In this document: one piece after another, positions 45,638 through 53,206 of the stretch | How positions within the stretch are numbered: position 1 is the first letter of the stretch | How the letters are laid out: each line of letters begins with the position of its first letter | NCBI RefSeq assembly: GCF_007858185.1 | Contig: NZ_VFES01000005.1 | Location: forward strand, 1 to 64,000 | Origin: Pseudomonas grimontii | GTDB taxonomy: Bacteria > Pseudomonadota > Gammaproteobacteria > Pseudomonadales > Pseudomonadaceae | Direction of reading: 5' to 3' | DNA: 64,000 nucleotides | Program-made: the position numbers and the translations under genes | The notes under the pieces: generated by a model | The model's input: the letters and a program-made list of their open reading frames with translations, nothing else | The model's database searches: none | Told to the model about the DNA's origin: nothing

Positions 45638-46249
45638 TCAGCGCAGTCCGAATATGAATTCTTTTTCTGGGCAATGGCTGTTTCGGGTCTTAACGGCCAG
45701 GTTGGCATTGCGCAATTCGTTGCAAATTTGCGCGATGTTTTTCGGGGTGACGTAAAGGTTGTTGGAAAACCATAGGTGCTTGGCAGTGGGTAAGTTGTTT
45801 AGGGCTCCGCCCGCCTTGAGTATCCGCAAAACGATGGTGGAGCAGTTTTTGCGGAAAAAAACGAAGTGGGCGTTGGTTTTGTTCCTGATTTTGAACCATT
45901 CGGCCCGCATGTTCGCCACGTCCAGCCCGGAAACGGTATAGACCAGATGGGGAGGGCTTCCTTCGTCGCTTATGTCTGACTCCAGGAACAGGTTGCGTCC
46001 TTGCGGCTGCTTGCCTAACAACTGCGCTCCACTCTCTTCTGGCCACCAACTCACGTAGTTGGTATTGAAATGCTCGATCGCCTCCCTGTCGGCCTGCCGT
46101 GCCTCTCTATTTTCATACTTGGAGTAATTGCGCTCTATGTTTTTTCCGATATTTGGGTCGCCGATGTACAAGGCGGCGTGGCCGACGTTTTTCCTGTGCT
46201 CAGCAAATACGGGAAACCAGATATAAACGACGGCGCTGGAAAGGGGCAT
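45638..46249 (-). CDS. orphan papain-like/NlpC-P60-like protein, possible effector
   Basis: I do not recognise a named family. The 203-residue protein has a potential Cys-His catalytic pair arranged as in permuted papain-like enzymes: His in KNVGHAALYIGDP near the N terminus and Cys in FFRKNCSTIVLRILKAGG around residue 146. NTNYVSWWPEE between them is an unusual aromatic motif. There is no signal peptide, and base composition is lower in GC than in the neighbours. It stands alone, convergent with the MgtC-like gene. It could be a secreted effector or toxin remnant, but no partner or immunity gene is adjacent. ATG 46285 is an alternative start. Confidence 0.55.
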   Translation of the reverse strand: MPLSSAVVYIWFPVFAEHRKNVGHAALYIGDPNIGKNIERNYSKYENREARQADREAIEHFNTNYVSWWPEESGAQLLGKQPQGRNLFLESDISDEGSPPHLVYTVSGLDVANMRAEWFKIRNKTNAHFVFFRKNCSTIVLRILKAGGALNNLPTAKHLWFSNNLYVTPKNIAQICNELRNANLAVKTRNSHCPEKEFIFGLR

Positions 46250-46384
46250 GGTCTTCGATTTTTTCCGCGTGAATGAGGGGCGCACATTCTAGTCAGATCG
46301 TCTGTCTTTGCCCCTTACCCTCGGGGCATGGGGTTGTAACCAAATCCATCCTGCGACCCTCTACATTTCACTAAACAGCTTGGT

Positions 46385-46713
46385 GAAACGTTTCTTCAAT
46401 GACAAAAATGCCTAAGCAAGCGCTGCGTATGAAAATGTATCTGGATTAGAGTCGGGCTCGCTCAACCACAAAAATAATAAAACCAAGAGCTCAGCCATGA
46501 GCCTTGAACCCTTGCTTGAGGTGCAGGGCATCAGCAAAACCTTCAACGGTTTACGCGTGCTCAAGAATGTCGGCCTGAAGGTCTACCCCAGCGTCAACGT
46601 CTGCGCCTGTGTGCCGGAGCCCTCGCCGGTGGTGTGCTCGACCGTGGCCATGGCTTGAAACGTGCCAATGATCAGCGCGATGGGGTGATGAAAGTCGCGA
46701 TTACGCCTTGATA
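46385..46713 (+). pseudogene. chimeric scar: sugar-ABC ATPase promoter and 5' end, internal piece, dehydrogenase 3' end
   Basis: From GAAACGTTTC (46385) to about 46588 the sequence follows the promoter, leader and first 31 codons of the ATPase gene at 53781-54005. It then jumps to an internal piece of that gene (about 46591-46670 matching 54985-55062), then to the end of an alcohol-dehydrogenase gene (46671-46713, encoding QRDGVMKVAITP-stop, as at 44279-44317). The dehydrogenase tail differs from the intact one only at synonymous positions, so it comes from a separate paralog. A 53-codon frame (46497-46658) remains open but switches frame in the middle piece. The downstream palindrome operator is degraded; the GAAACGTTTC one is intact. 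Confidence 0.88.
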
Positions 46714-46726
46714 GCCGCAGGGCCGA

Positions 46727-48091
46727 TCACTGCGGAATGTCCAGGCTCGCCCGCAGGCCGCCGGACGCCAGGTTTTCCACGCGTACCTGGCCGCCCAGGC
46801 GTTGGGCGATGGTTTGCACGATGGTCAGGCCCAGGCCTGCGCCCTGGGCATTGCCACGGCTGTAGAAACGCTCGAACAGACGCTCCCGTTGATTTTCGTC
46901 GATGCCAGGCCCCTGGTCGTCGACGGTCAGGGCGAAACGGTTGGCGGTTTTGCGCAACCCCACCGTGATCACCCCGTGCTCCGGGGAAAAGTTCGCCGCG
47001 TTGGTCACCAGGTTGGTCAGGGCGATATTGATCGCGCCGGCATCGGTCGTGACGCGGTACTGGGCATCGTCGACATCGAACACCAGCTCAAGACCTTTGC
47101 TCAGCAGCCAGGGTGTCAGTTGAATCAGCGTTTCACGCACCGTGGTCGCCAGGTCGATAGCCTGCACGGCTGGTAGCCCGGCACTGGGTTCCAGGCGTGC
47201 CATGGTCAGCAATTGGTTGACCAGGCGGCTGGTGCGGTCGACACCGCTGATCAGGAAGGCCAGGGACTCGCGCCGTTCGGTCTCGGTGCCGGCTTCCAGC
47301 AGGTTTTGCGCGTGCACCCGCAATACCGCCAGGGGCGTGCGCATTTCGTGGGCGGCGTCGGCGATAAAGCGCCGCTCGCGGCCGAGCATCTCCTGGATCT
47401 GCGCGAGCAGGCGGTTCAACGCCGCCTGCATCGGCTCCAGCTCCATGGGCAAGGGCGTCAGTTGCATCGGCTCCAGTGAGCCGGAATGCCGTGCACGCAA
47501 AGTGGCGGCCATATCGGCCAGGGGCTTGAGCCCCCAGCCGATGGCCAACCAGACCATGGCGGCGAGGATCAGGCTGCCCAGCACGTTCGGCCACAGGGTA
47601 TGCCGCACGATGCGCTGGACCAGGTCGGAGCGCACGTCATCACGCTCGCCGACCCAGATCCGCAGGCCGTTGTCCTTGTCCTTGAGCACGAAGCCACGCC
47701 ATTGGTGGCCATTGACGTCGTCGATATTGCTGTACCCCGGCTGTGCGGGGGGCGTGGCGAATGAAGGGGCGCTGGCGGTAAACACCAGCAGCTCGCCCTG
47801 TGGGTTCCACACCTGGAAGGCGATCTTGCTTTCGTAGGGGTGCCCATCCACCTTGGGCATGGCGTTGCCCAAGGCTTTGTTGAAGGCGCGATACAGATCG
47901 GCTTGGTCCTGGCTGGCCAGCGGCATGCTCATGACGCCCTGGAGCAGGCGGGCGTTCTGCGCCAACTGTGCATCGTAGACTTCGGCGATTTCGTGATTGC
48001 TGTCATGCAGGTTGAGCACGCTGATCACCAGCAGCCCGGTGAGCAGCAGGCCGATAATCAGGCTCAGGGTGCGGCGCCGAATCGAGGTCAC
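46727..48091 (-). CDS. sensor histidine kinase (QseC/PmrB-like)
   Basis: This 454-residue inner-membrane kinase has TM1 at about residues 8-26 (LSLIIGLLLTGLLVISVL), a periplasmic loop of about 140 residues, TM2 around 170-190 (VLGSLILAAMVWLAIGWGLK), a HAMP-like linker, HisKA (DAAHEMRTPLAVLRVHAQNL) and HATPase (LVTNAANFSPEHG, VDDQGPGID, GAGLGLTIVQTI). It overlaps its response regulator gene by four bases and is the last gene of the seven-gene leftward operon, so it probably controls that operon. Confidence 0.92.
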   Translation of the reverse strand: MTSIRRRTLSLIIGLLLTGLLVISVLNLHDSNHEIAEVYDAQLAQNARLLQGVMSMPLASQDQADLYRAFNKALGNAMPKVDGHPYESKIAFQVWNPQGELLVFTASAPSFATPPAQPGYSNIDDVNGHQWRGFVLKDKDNGLRIWVGERDDVRSDLVQRIVRHTLWPNVLGSLILAAMVWLAIGWGLKPLADMAATLRARHSGSLEPMQLTPLPMELEPMQAALNRLLAQIQEMLGRERRFIADAAHEMRTPLAVLRVHAQNLLEAGTETERRESLAFLISGVDRTSRLVNQLLTMARLEPSAGLPAVQAIDLATTVRETLIQLTPWLLSKGLELVFDVDDAQYRVTTDAGAINIALTNLVTNAANFSPEHGVITVGLRKTANRFALTVDDQGPGIDENQRERLFERFYSRGNAQGAGLGLTIVQTIAQRLGGQVRVENLASGGLRASLDIPQ

Positions 48092-48750
48092 TGGTGCTCC
48101 TCCACCAGGTAGCCCACGCCGCGTACGGTGCGGATCAGCTCGCTGGAGAACTTCTTGCGCAAGTGATGGATATGCACTTCCAGGGTGTTACTTTCGGCCT
48201 CTTCGTTCCAGCCGTAGAGCAGCTGCATCAGTTGGTCGCGGGTCATCACGCGGCCCGGCGGCGACAGCAATTCGTGCAGCAGTTGATACTCCTTGGGGGT
48301 GAGCAGCACCGGTGCGCCGTGGTAACTGACCTGCTGCGTGCTCGGGTCCAGGCAGATGCCCGCGTGTTCGATCATGACCCGTGCCCGGCCGGCGCTGCGG
48401 CGCAGCAGGGCACGCAGGCGTGCCTTGAGTTCGGCCAGGTCGAAGGGCTTGATCAGGTAATCGTCGGCGCCGGCGTCCAGCCCGGCGATGCGGTCTTCGG
48501 TGGCATCCCGTGCGGTGAGGATCAGCACCGGCAGGTTGGAGCCGCTGTCACGCAGGCGCCGCAGCACCTCCAAACCGTCCATGCGGGGCAGGCCGAGGTC
48601 GAGCACCGCCGCGTCAAAGGTTTCGCTCAGCAGCGCATGCAAGGCACTGCTGCCATCCTGCAGCCAGTCGACGGTGTAGCCCTCACGCACCAGCGCCTGG
48701 TGAATGCCTTCGCCCAATGCCACGTCATCCTCGATCAGTAAAAGGCGCAC
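48088..48750 (-). CDS. OmpR/PmrA-type response regulator
   Basis: This 220-residue regulator has a REC domain (acidic pocket EDD at 7-9, phospho-acceptor Asp51 in AAVLDLGLPRMDG, Lys in DDYLIKPFD) and a winged-helix DNA-binding domain (LLTPKEYQLLHELLSPPGRV; LEVHIHHLRKKFSSELIRTV). It belongs to the QseB/PmrA/TctD branch, whose members bind two direct hexamers separated by five bases. Two such sites occur in the divergent promoter at the head of this operon (53079-53137), so autoregulation is likely. It begins 26 bases after the TPR gene. Confidence 0.93.
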   Translation of the reverse strand: MRLLLIEDDVALGEGIHQALVREGYTVDWLQDGSSALHALLSETFDAAVLDLGLPRMDGLEVLRRLRDSGSNLPVLILTARDATEDRIAGLDAGADDYLIKPFDLAELKARLRALLRRSAGRARVMIEHAGICLDPSTQQVSYHGAPVLLTPKEYQLLHELLSPPGRVMTRDQLMQLLYGWNEEAESNTLEVHIHHLRKKFSSELIRTVRGVGYLVEEHQ

Positions 48751-48776
48751 GCAGACTCCTTGTCAGTAGAGTGTTG

Positions 48777-49421
48777 TCAGTTGAGTTTTTTGTTGATGTC
48801 GGCCAGCACGCTTTCGATCTCTTTGCGCCGTCCGGCATCGGCGGTTTCCCGGCCCGGCCGTGGTGCGGCCTGCAGGGCTTTTTGCAGGGCATCACGGGCT
48901 TCGCCATAGCGTTTTTGCCGGTACAGATGGTCACCCCAGAAGTACAGACTATCAATGCCCGTAGGGTTCAGTTGCAAGGCCTGTTTGAGTAACTGTTCAG
49001 CCTTATCCGCATCACCAAAGCCGATTGGCCAGCCCGGGACGCGGTCGTACAGGGCCGCCAGGCTGGTATAGGCCGAACCTTGCAGGGCCTTGGGGTCCAG
49101 GGCCAGCGCTTTTTCCAGGTCGACCCTGGCGGCCTTGACCTTGCTTAACGCGCCGAGCCCGCCCTGGGCGCCGGCCCAACTGCTGGTGACGATCCCGGAC
49201 CAGATCCACGCTTCGGCGGCTTGGGGGCGGTCGTGGGTGAAGGCCGTGGCCTGGGTGGCGAGTTTTTCAAAGGCCTGGGGGCGCTGTTCCTCGGGCAGGT
49301 TGTATTGGATGTGCGCCCAGCGTGTCTGGATGTCGTTCAGGCGTTGTTGGTCGACGGCGTCCATCGCCCAGGTGAAGGGGCTCAGGGCGGTGAGCAGCAG
49401 CGCGGTAAAGAGTTGTTTCAT
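48777..49421 (-). CDS. exported TPR-repeat protein
   Basis: This 214-residue protein has a Sec signal peptide (MKQLFTALLLTALSPFTWA) and a helical domain with TPR-like repeats (AAEAWIWSGIVTSSWAGAQG; ALDPKALQGSAYTSLAALYD; ALQLNPTGIDSLYFWGDHLY). It is predicted periplasmic and may serve as a scaffold in the pathway encoded by the operon. It overlaps the SDR gene by four bases. No enzymatic motif. Confidence 0.85.
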   Translation of the reverse strand: MKQLFTALLLTALSPFTWAMDAVDQQRLNDIQTRWAHIQYNLPEEQRPQAFEKLATQATAFTHDRPQAAEAWIWSGIVTSSWAGAQGGLGALSKVKAARVDLEKALALDPKALQGSAYTSLAALYDRVPGWPIGFGDADKAEQLLKQALQLNPTGIDSLYFWGDHLYRQKRYGEARDALQKALQAAPRPGRETADAGRRKEIESVLADINKKLN

Positions 49422-50227
49422 GGCTTCGGGTCCTTATTCTCAGGTTTGTCGCTCAAGCGGCGTACCAGCGGCAGTTGTTTACGTAAGCTGCGGTCGATCA
49501 GGTTCGGCAGCAGGCTGTTGAGGCGCACAAAGAAGCGCTCCGGCCAGCCCAGGTACAGATCGCGACGCTCGTTGGCGATGGCCTGGATCACCGCGGACGC
49601 CACGGTGTGCGGGTCGTCGACGTTGGATTTGAGTGCATCGTTCAAGGCCTGCGCCGCCGGACTGTTCATTGGGGTGCGGGTCGCGCGCGGCGCCACATAC
49701 AGCACGCCGACGCGGGTGTCGGCCAGCTCCCGACGCAGCGCTTCGGAAAACCCGCGCAAGGCAAACTTGCTGGCGCAGTAGGTGGCATAGCCGGGGTACC
49801 CGATGGAGCCATAAGTGGAACCGACATTCACCACCATGGCGCTCGGTGCCTGCTTGAGCAGCGGCAGCAGCAACCTGGTCAGGCAGATCGGCGCGGTAAT
49901 GTTGAGCGCCAGCATGCCGTTGATGTCGTTGTCTTCGAGTTGCTCAAGCATGGCGAAGTGATTGATGCCGGCGGCGTTGATCAGCAGGTTGATGCCGCCG
50001 ATGGCTTCGGCGGCGGCCAGCACCTTACGGCGGTCGGCGAGGAAGGTCAGGTCGGCACCGACCCAGCAGAGTTGCTCCGGGTAGCGCTCAAGCAAATCCT
50101 CCAGCGGTGCGCGGTGACGGGCCACGGCCAGCACCCGCGCACCACTGGCACACAGGGCGGTGGCGATCGCCTGGCCGATACCACCGCTGGCGCCGGTCAG
50201 CACCACACGCGTTTCAGACAGGCGCAT
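49418..50227 (-). CDS. SDR-family oxidoreductase
   Basis: This 269-residue classical short-chain dehydrogenase has the NAD(P) motif LTGASGGIGQAIA near the N terminus, NAAGINHFAML (NAAG), a catalytic Ser in NVGSTYGSIGYPGY and YATYCASKFALRG (Tyr-x3-Lys). The C-terminal RFFVRLNSLLPNLIDRSLRK is hydrophobic/basic, as in SDRs that act on lipids at the membrane. It overlaps the oxidase gene by 14 bases and the TPR gene by four. In this operon it probably reduces a fatty-acid-derived intermediate; the substrate is unknown. Confidence 0.9.
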   Translation of the reverse strand: MRLSETRVVLTGASGGIGQAIATALCASGARVLAVARHRAPLEDLLERYPEQLCWVGADLTFLADRRKVLAAAEAIGGINLLINAAGINHFAMLEQLEDNDINGMLALNITAPICLTRLLLPLLKQAPSAMVVNVGSTYGSIGYPGYATYCASKFALRGFSEALRRELADTRVGVLYVAPRATRTPMNSPAAQALNDALKSNVDDPHTVASAVIQAIANERRDLYLGWPERFFVRLNSLLPNLIDRSLRKQLPLVRRLSDKPENKDPKP

Positions 50228-50888
50228 GGGGTGTCTCCCCGATACGCGGCAGGCTGCGGAACATGTCGGTGTAGAGCGCGTACACGACCTTGGAGGCGCG
50301 AATCACGGCGGCCTGGTCGTCGGGGTCGTCCAGGCTGTTCATCAAGCCCCGGTAGGTTTCCATGTGGCCGATGTCCAGGGCCCCATGGGAACTCAGGTAG
50401 CTGAATGCAGTTTCCGGCAGTTGCAGGCGCTCACGGATGCTGCCGGCCGCGTGGGTGGCCAGGGCGATGCTGGTGCCTTCCAGCACATTGACCATGCCGA
50501 ACAGGCCGACCGGGTTGTCACGGGCGATCAGGTCGTAGAGGTAGCTGACCATCAGCTCGATAGGCAAACCGGGGCGCCCGTCACGCACGGCCTCCTTGTC
50601 GCCGCCACAGGCAGCAATGTCATCGAGTATCCACTGCTCGTGGCCGTATTCATCCTCGATGTACTCGCAGACCGCCTTGCGCAGCCATTCCAGGCGCGAA
50701 GGCAGGCGTGCACCGCAGGCCATCATCAACGGCACGGTATGGCGGACGTGATAGTAGGCCTGGGCCAGGAACGCGCGATAGCTGTCCAGGCTGACCTTGC
50801 CCTCCAGGGCGTCGCGGATGATCGGCAGGTTGAACAGCGCCTGGCGTTCGTGTTGGGTGGCTTCTTGCAGCGTGTCGAAAAAATTCAC
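50214..50888 (-). CDS. haem-oxygenase-like iron redox enzyme (TenA/UndA-type fold)
   Basis: This 224-residue all-helical protein belongs to the iron-containing haem-oxygenase-like group. Candidate metal ligands are visible: Glu and His in YIEDEYGHEQWILDD (E-x-x-H), Glu in NVLEGTSIALATHA, and Asp/His in HGALDIGHMETYRGL. Related enzymes perform oxidative cleavage, N-oxidation or decarboxylation, for example UndA on fatty acids. GTG 50888 overlaps the AMP-ligase stop (GTGA), with GAGGAAACC upstream. Tight coupling with a fatty-acid-type ligase suggests it acts on an activated acyl or acyl-amide substrate; this is inference. Confidence 0.82.
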   Translation of the reverse strand: MNFFDTLQEATQHERQALFNLPIIRDALEGKVSLDSYRAFLAQAYYHVRHTVPLMMACGARLPSRLEWLRKAVCEYIEDEYGHEQWILDDIAACGGDKEAVRDGRPGLPIELMVSYLYDLIARDNPVGLFGMVNVLEGTSIALATHAAGSIRERLQLPETAFSYLSSHGALDIGHMETYRGLMNSLDDPDDQAAVIRASKVVYALYTDMFRSLPRIGETPHAPV

Positions 50889-52363
50889 GATGAGGTTTCC
50901 TCGTTGAATGAAGGGGCAAAATGGGATTGATAACGGGCGACAATCGCGTCGCGCCGTGGCCGGCCATTGGCGGTGAGTAAGCCATTGGCGGCGGTGAAGG
51001 GTTGTGTCAGGCGCGTCCAGCGATGCACCTGGGCGTAGTCGGGCAGGCCGCTGTTGGCCTCGGCCACGGCGGCGGCCAGTTGCGCGTCGGTGCAGTCGGG
51101 GCGGTGGGGCCAGAGCAGGGCGTGGTTGTGCGGCAGGGCCTCGCCATAGACGAACGCCTGGGCGATCACACCGCCCTGGGTCAGCTCGGCCTCGACCCAA
51201 TCCGGGTTGACGTTGCGCCCGTAACTGGTGACGAACTGATGCTTTTTGCGGCCCTTGAGGTAGAGAAAACCGTCCTCGTCAAAGGCGCCGAGATCGCCGC
51301 TGGGCCACCATTGCTCGGGCTGGTCGGGCTGGCCCAGATAGCCGAGCAACGTCGAGCCCTTGATCAGCACCTCACCGTCTTCGGCCAGACGGATTTCCAC
51401 GTGGGGCAGCGGTCGCCCCACACTGCCTGGGCGTTGTGCCTCGGGACGATTGAGGCACACCACCGAGGCGCATTCCGACAGCCCGTAACCTTCGTACACC
51501 GACATCCCCAACTGGTGCGCACGTTGCAGCAAGGCCTTGGAAACGCGCGCACCGCCGACGGCGGCAAAGCGCAGGCCTTGGGGGCTGAAGGCCTTTTGTT
51601 CGGCGGCGATCACCAGCATCAACAGCAATTGCGGCACCAGGATCAGGCTGTGGGGCTGACGGGCCGCCAGGCAGCCGAGCAATTGTGCGGCGTCCACCGC
51701 GCTGGCGCCCTGGATGCCCAGGCTCTTCTGGCTGGGCAAACTCAAGGTGGCGCCGGCGTACAGCGCGGCGTAGCAACCGAGGTTTTCCAGCAAGATCGCG
51801 ATGGGCAACAGCGCCAGGTGGTGGCGTGGGTCGCTGCTGTGGCTGGCCTGGTACAACTCGCGAGCCACCCGCATCAGGCTGTCGGCGCTCAGGCACACAC
51901 CTTTGGGCGCGCCGGTGGTGCCGGAGGTGAACGTCACCTTGGCGGTGCCGGCGGGTATCGAAGGGCGGCCTTCAAAGGTGCGGCACCAGAATTCACCGGA
52001 CGGGTGATAGCCGTTGGCGAGTAACTCATCCTGCAGATGGGGCTCGGCGATCACCCGTTCGGCGTGGCTTTGCTCCAGGCAATGAGCACGTTGGGCCGGG
52101 CTGAAGAATGGCGGCAGGGTCAGGCAGGTCAAGCCTTCGAACAGCACCGCCAAATCCCACAGCATGGCCTCGATGCCATTGTCCAGGGCCAGGGCGACCA
52201 CCTTGACGCCTTCGTCGCGCAAGCGCTCCTGCCGATACGCAACTTCGGCGAACATCTGGGTGTAATCCATTTTCAAGCTGTCGCCCCACAGGGCGATGGC
52301 GCCGTCGTTGCGTTCGGCATGGCCGCGCAGTACGGCGTGGAAGCGGCGGGTTTCAGGCGACAT
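50885..52363 (-). CDS. AMP-binding (acyl-CoA synthetase-like) ligase
   Basis: This 492-residue adenylate-forming enzyme has the phosphate loop TFTSGTTGAPKGVCLS, YGLSECASVV, the ribose-binding GDLGAFDEDGFLYLKGRKKH, and the C-terminal catalytic-lysine region PFTAANGLLTANGRPRRDAI (the usual Lys position reads Arg-Arg or Asn-Gly-Arg, so half-reaction competence is uncertain). It probably activates a carboxylic acid, most likely a fatty acid. ATG 52363 overlaps the 3' end of the hemolysin-family gene by 11 bases; the frame is open to 52504. Confidence 0.88.
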   Translation of the reverse strand: MSPETRRFHAVLRGHAERNDGAIALWGDSLKMDYTQMFAEVAYRQERLRDEGVKVVALALDNGIEAMLWDLAVLFEGLTCLTLPPFFSPAQRAHCLEQSHAERVIAEPHLQDELLANGYHPSGEFWCRTFEGRPSIPAGTAKVTFTSGTTGAPKGVCLSADSLMRVARELYQASHSSDPRHHLALLPIAILLENLGCYAALYAGATLSLPSQKSLGIQGASAVDAAQLLGCLAARQPHSLILVPQLLLMLVIAAEQKAFSPQGLRFAAVGGARVSKALLQRAHQLGMSVYEGYGLSECASVVCLNRPEAQRPGSVGRPLPHVEIRLAEDGEVLIKGSTLLGYLGQPDQPEQWWPSGDLGAFDEDGFLYLKGRKKHQFVTSYGRNVNPDWVEAELTQGGVIAQAFVYGEALPHNHALLWPHRPDCTDAQLAAAVAEANSGLPDYAQVHRWTRLTQPFTAANGLLTANGRPRRDAIVARYQSHFAPSFNEETSS

Positions 52364-53030
52364 GGCTGGCGTCCTCGAGGGTGGTGGGCAACCCCAGGCG
52401 TGAGAACAGGCCCATGTTGCGCAAATGGATGAACCCGGCGCGGATATTGCCGACATGCACCCACGGTTGGCTTTCGTAGTAACTGCCCCAGTGATGGCGC
52501 TCATCGCCCAAGCGCTGCGGGTCGGCCGCGCACAGGGTGACGGGCTTCAAGCCTAGGCGGTGGAAGCTGTTGACCAGGCCGATATTGCCGGTGAATGCCA
52601 CCCACTCCAGACCACCCATAGCGAGAAGCCAGGTAATCGCGATGATGCTCAGGCGCGCACTGCCGGTGTCGCTGGCGGCGAGGTTGCCGACTTCGGCGAT
52701 GGCGCCGCGCTCCACCGCTTGTCCGGCGGCGGCACTGATCAGCGGATCGATGGAGTGGTCCAGGTAACGCTCCAGGAACAACGGCTCGGCACGCGCCAGG
52801 CGCACACCGGCAACCGCGCACAGCTCGCCGCTGGCCTGGCTGACGCCAAACAGCTGTGGCATGAAGTGGCGAATATCCGCGCCGTGGGCAATACGAAAAC
52901 GCTGTTGGATGAAGGCCTCGAAGACGGGCCGCTGCGGGTCTTGGGGCAGGGCGCGGGACAGGCACATCGGTGCACTGTCGTCTGGGCCGAACAGCAGCGG
53001 CAAGGGAATGTTCCAATCGATATCGGGCAT
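52353..53030 (-). CDS. thermostable-hemolysin (TH) family protein, GNAT-like
   Basis: This 225-residue protein is of the family named after Vibrio delta-VPH thermostable hemolysin. The central part (AIAEVGNLAASDTGSARLSI, WLLAMGGLEWVAFTGNIGLV, NSFHRLGLKP) reads like an acyl-CoA N-acyltransferase fold, so an acyl-transfer role is as plausible as membrane lysis. There is no signal peptide. It is the first gene of the leftward operon, directly behind the two OmpR-type boxes. ATG 53030 has the short leader with TTGGGAGGAG about 25 bases upstream. Confidence 0.8.
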   Translation of the reverse strand: MPDIDWNIPLPLLFGPDDSAPMCLSRALPQDPQRPVFEAFIQQRFRIAHGADIRHFMPQLFGVSQASGELCAVAGVRLARAEPLFLERYLDHSIDPLISAAAGQAVERGAIAEVGNLAASDTGSARLSIIAITWLLAMGGLEWVAFTGNIGLVNSFHRLGLKPVTLCAADPQRLGDERHHWGSYYESQPWVHVGNIRAGFIHLRNMGLFSRLGLPTTLEDASHVA

Positions 53031-53078
53031 TGGCGTTACGCCTCCCCAGTGAAGTTGGGAGGAGTATCGGAGGCATTT

Positions 53079-53095
53079 CTTAACGAAGTCTGAAG
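53079..53095 (-). promoter_or_regulatory. PmrA/OmpR-type box, copy 1
   Basis: CTTAACGAAGTCTGAAG is a hexamer-N5-hexamer direct repeat (CTTAAC-N5-CTGAAG), 49 bases upstream of the hemolysin-family start. It is the inverse of copy 2 (15 of 17 positions), giving a dyad that covers the whole divergent promoter. Strand of action is uncertain. Confidence 0.6.
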
Positions 53096-53120
53096 GTGGC
53101 AAAAGGATATTTTTGCCGAT

Positions 53121-53137
53121 CTTCAGACTGCCTTAAG
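53121..53137 (+). promoter_or_regulatory. PmrA/OmpR-type box, copy 2 (inverted)
   Basis: CTTCAGACTGCCTTAAG; its complement is CTTAAGGCAGTCTGAAG, a hexamer-N5-hexamer repeat (CTTAAG-N5-CTGAAG) close to the known PmrA consensus CTTAAG-N5-CTTAAG. It is 70 bases upstream of the cytochrome b561 start. Confidence 0.65.
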
Positions 53138-53206
53138 ACTTCGCGGGCAGCGTGGCGCGGTCTTCCCACGGCTGCTTGCGGCCACCACCTGCACAAGGCT
53201 CTTTCC

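Noticed and set aside
46497..46658. A functional 53-residue peptide encoded in the scar
   Set aside because: The frame joins an ATPase N terminus to an out-of-frame internal piece; it is best explained as a deletion product, although it may be transcribed.
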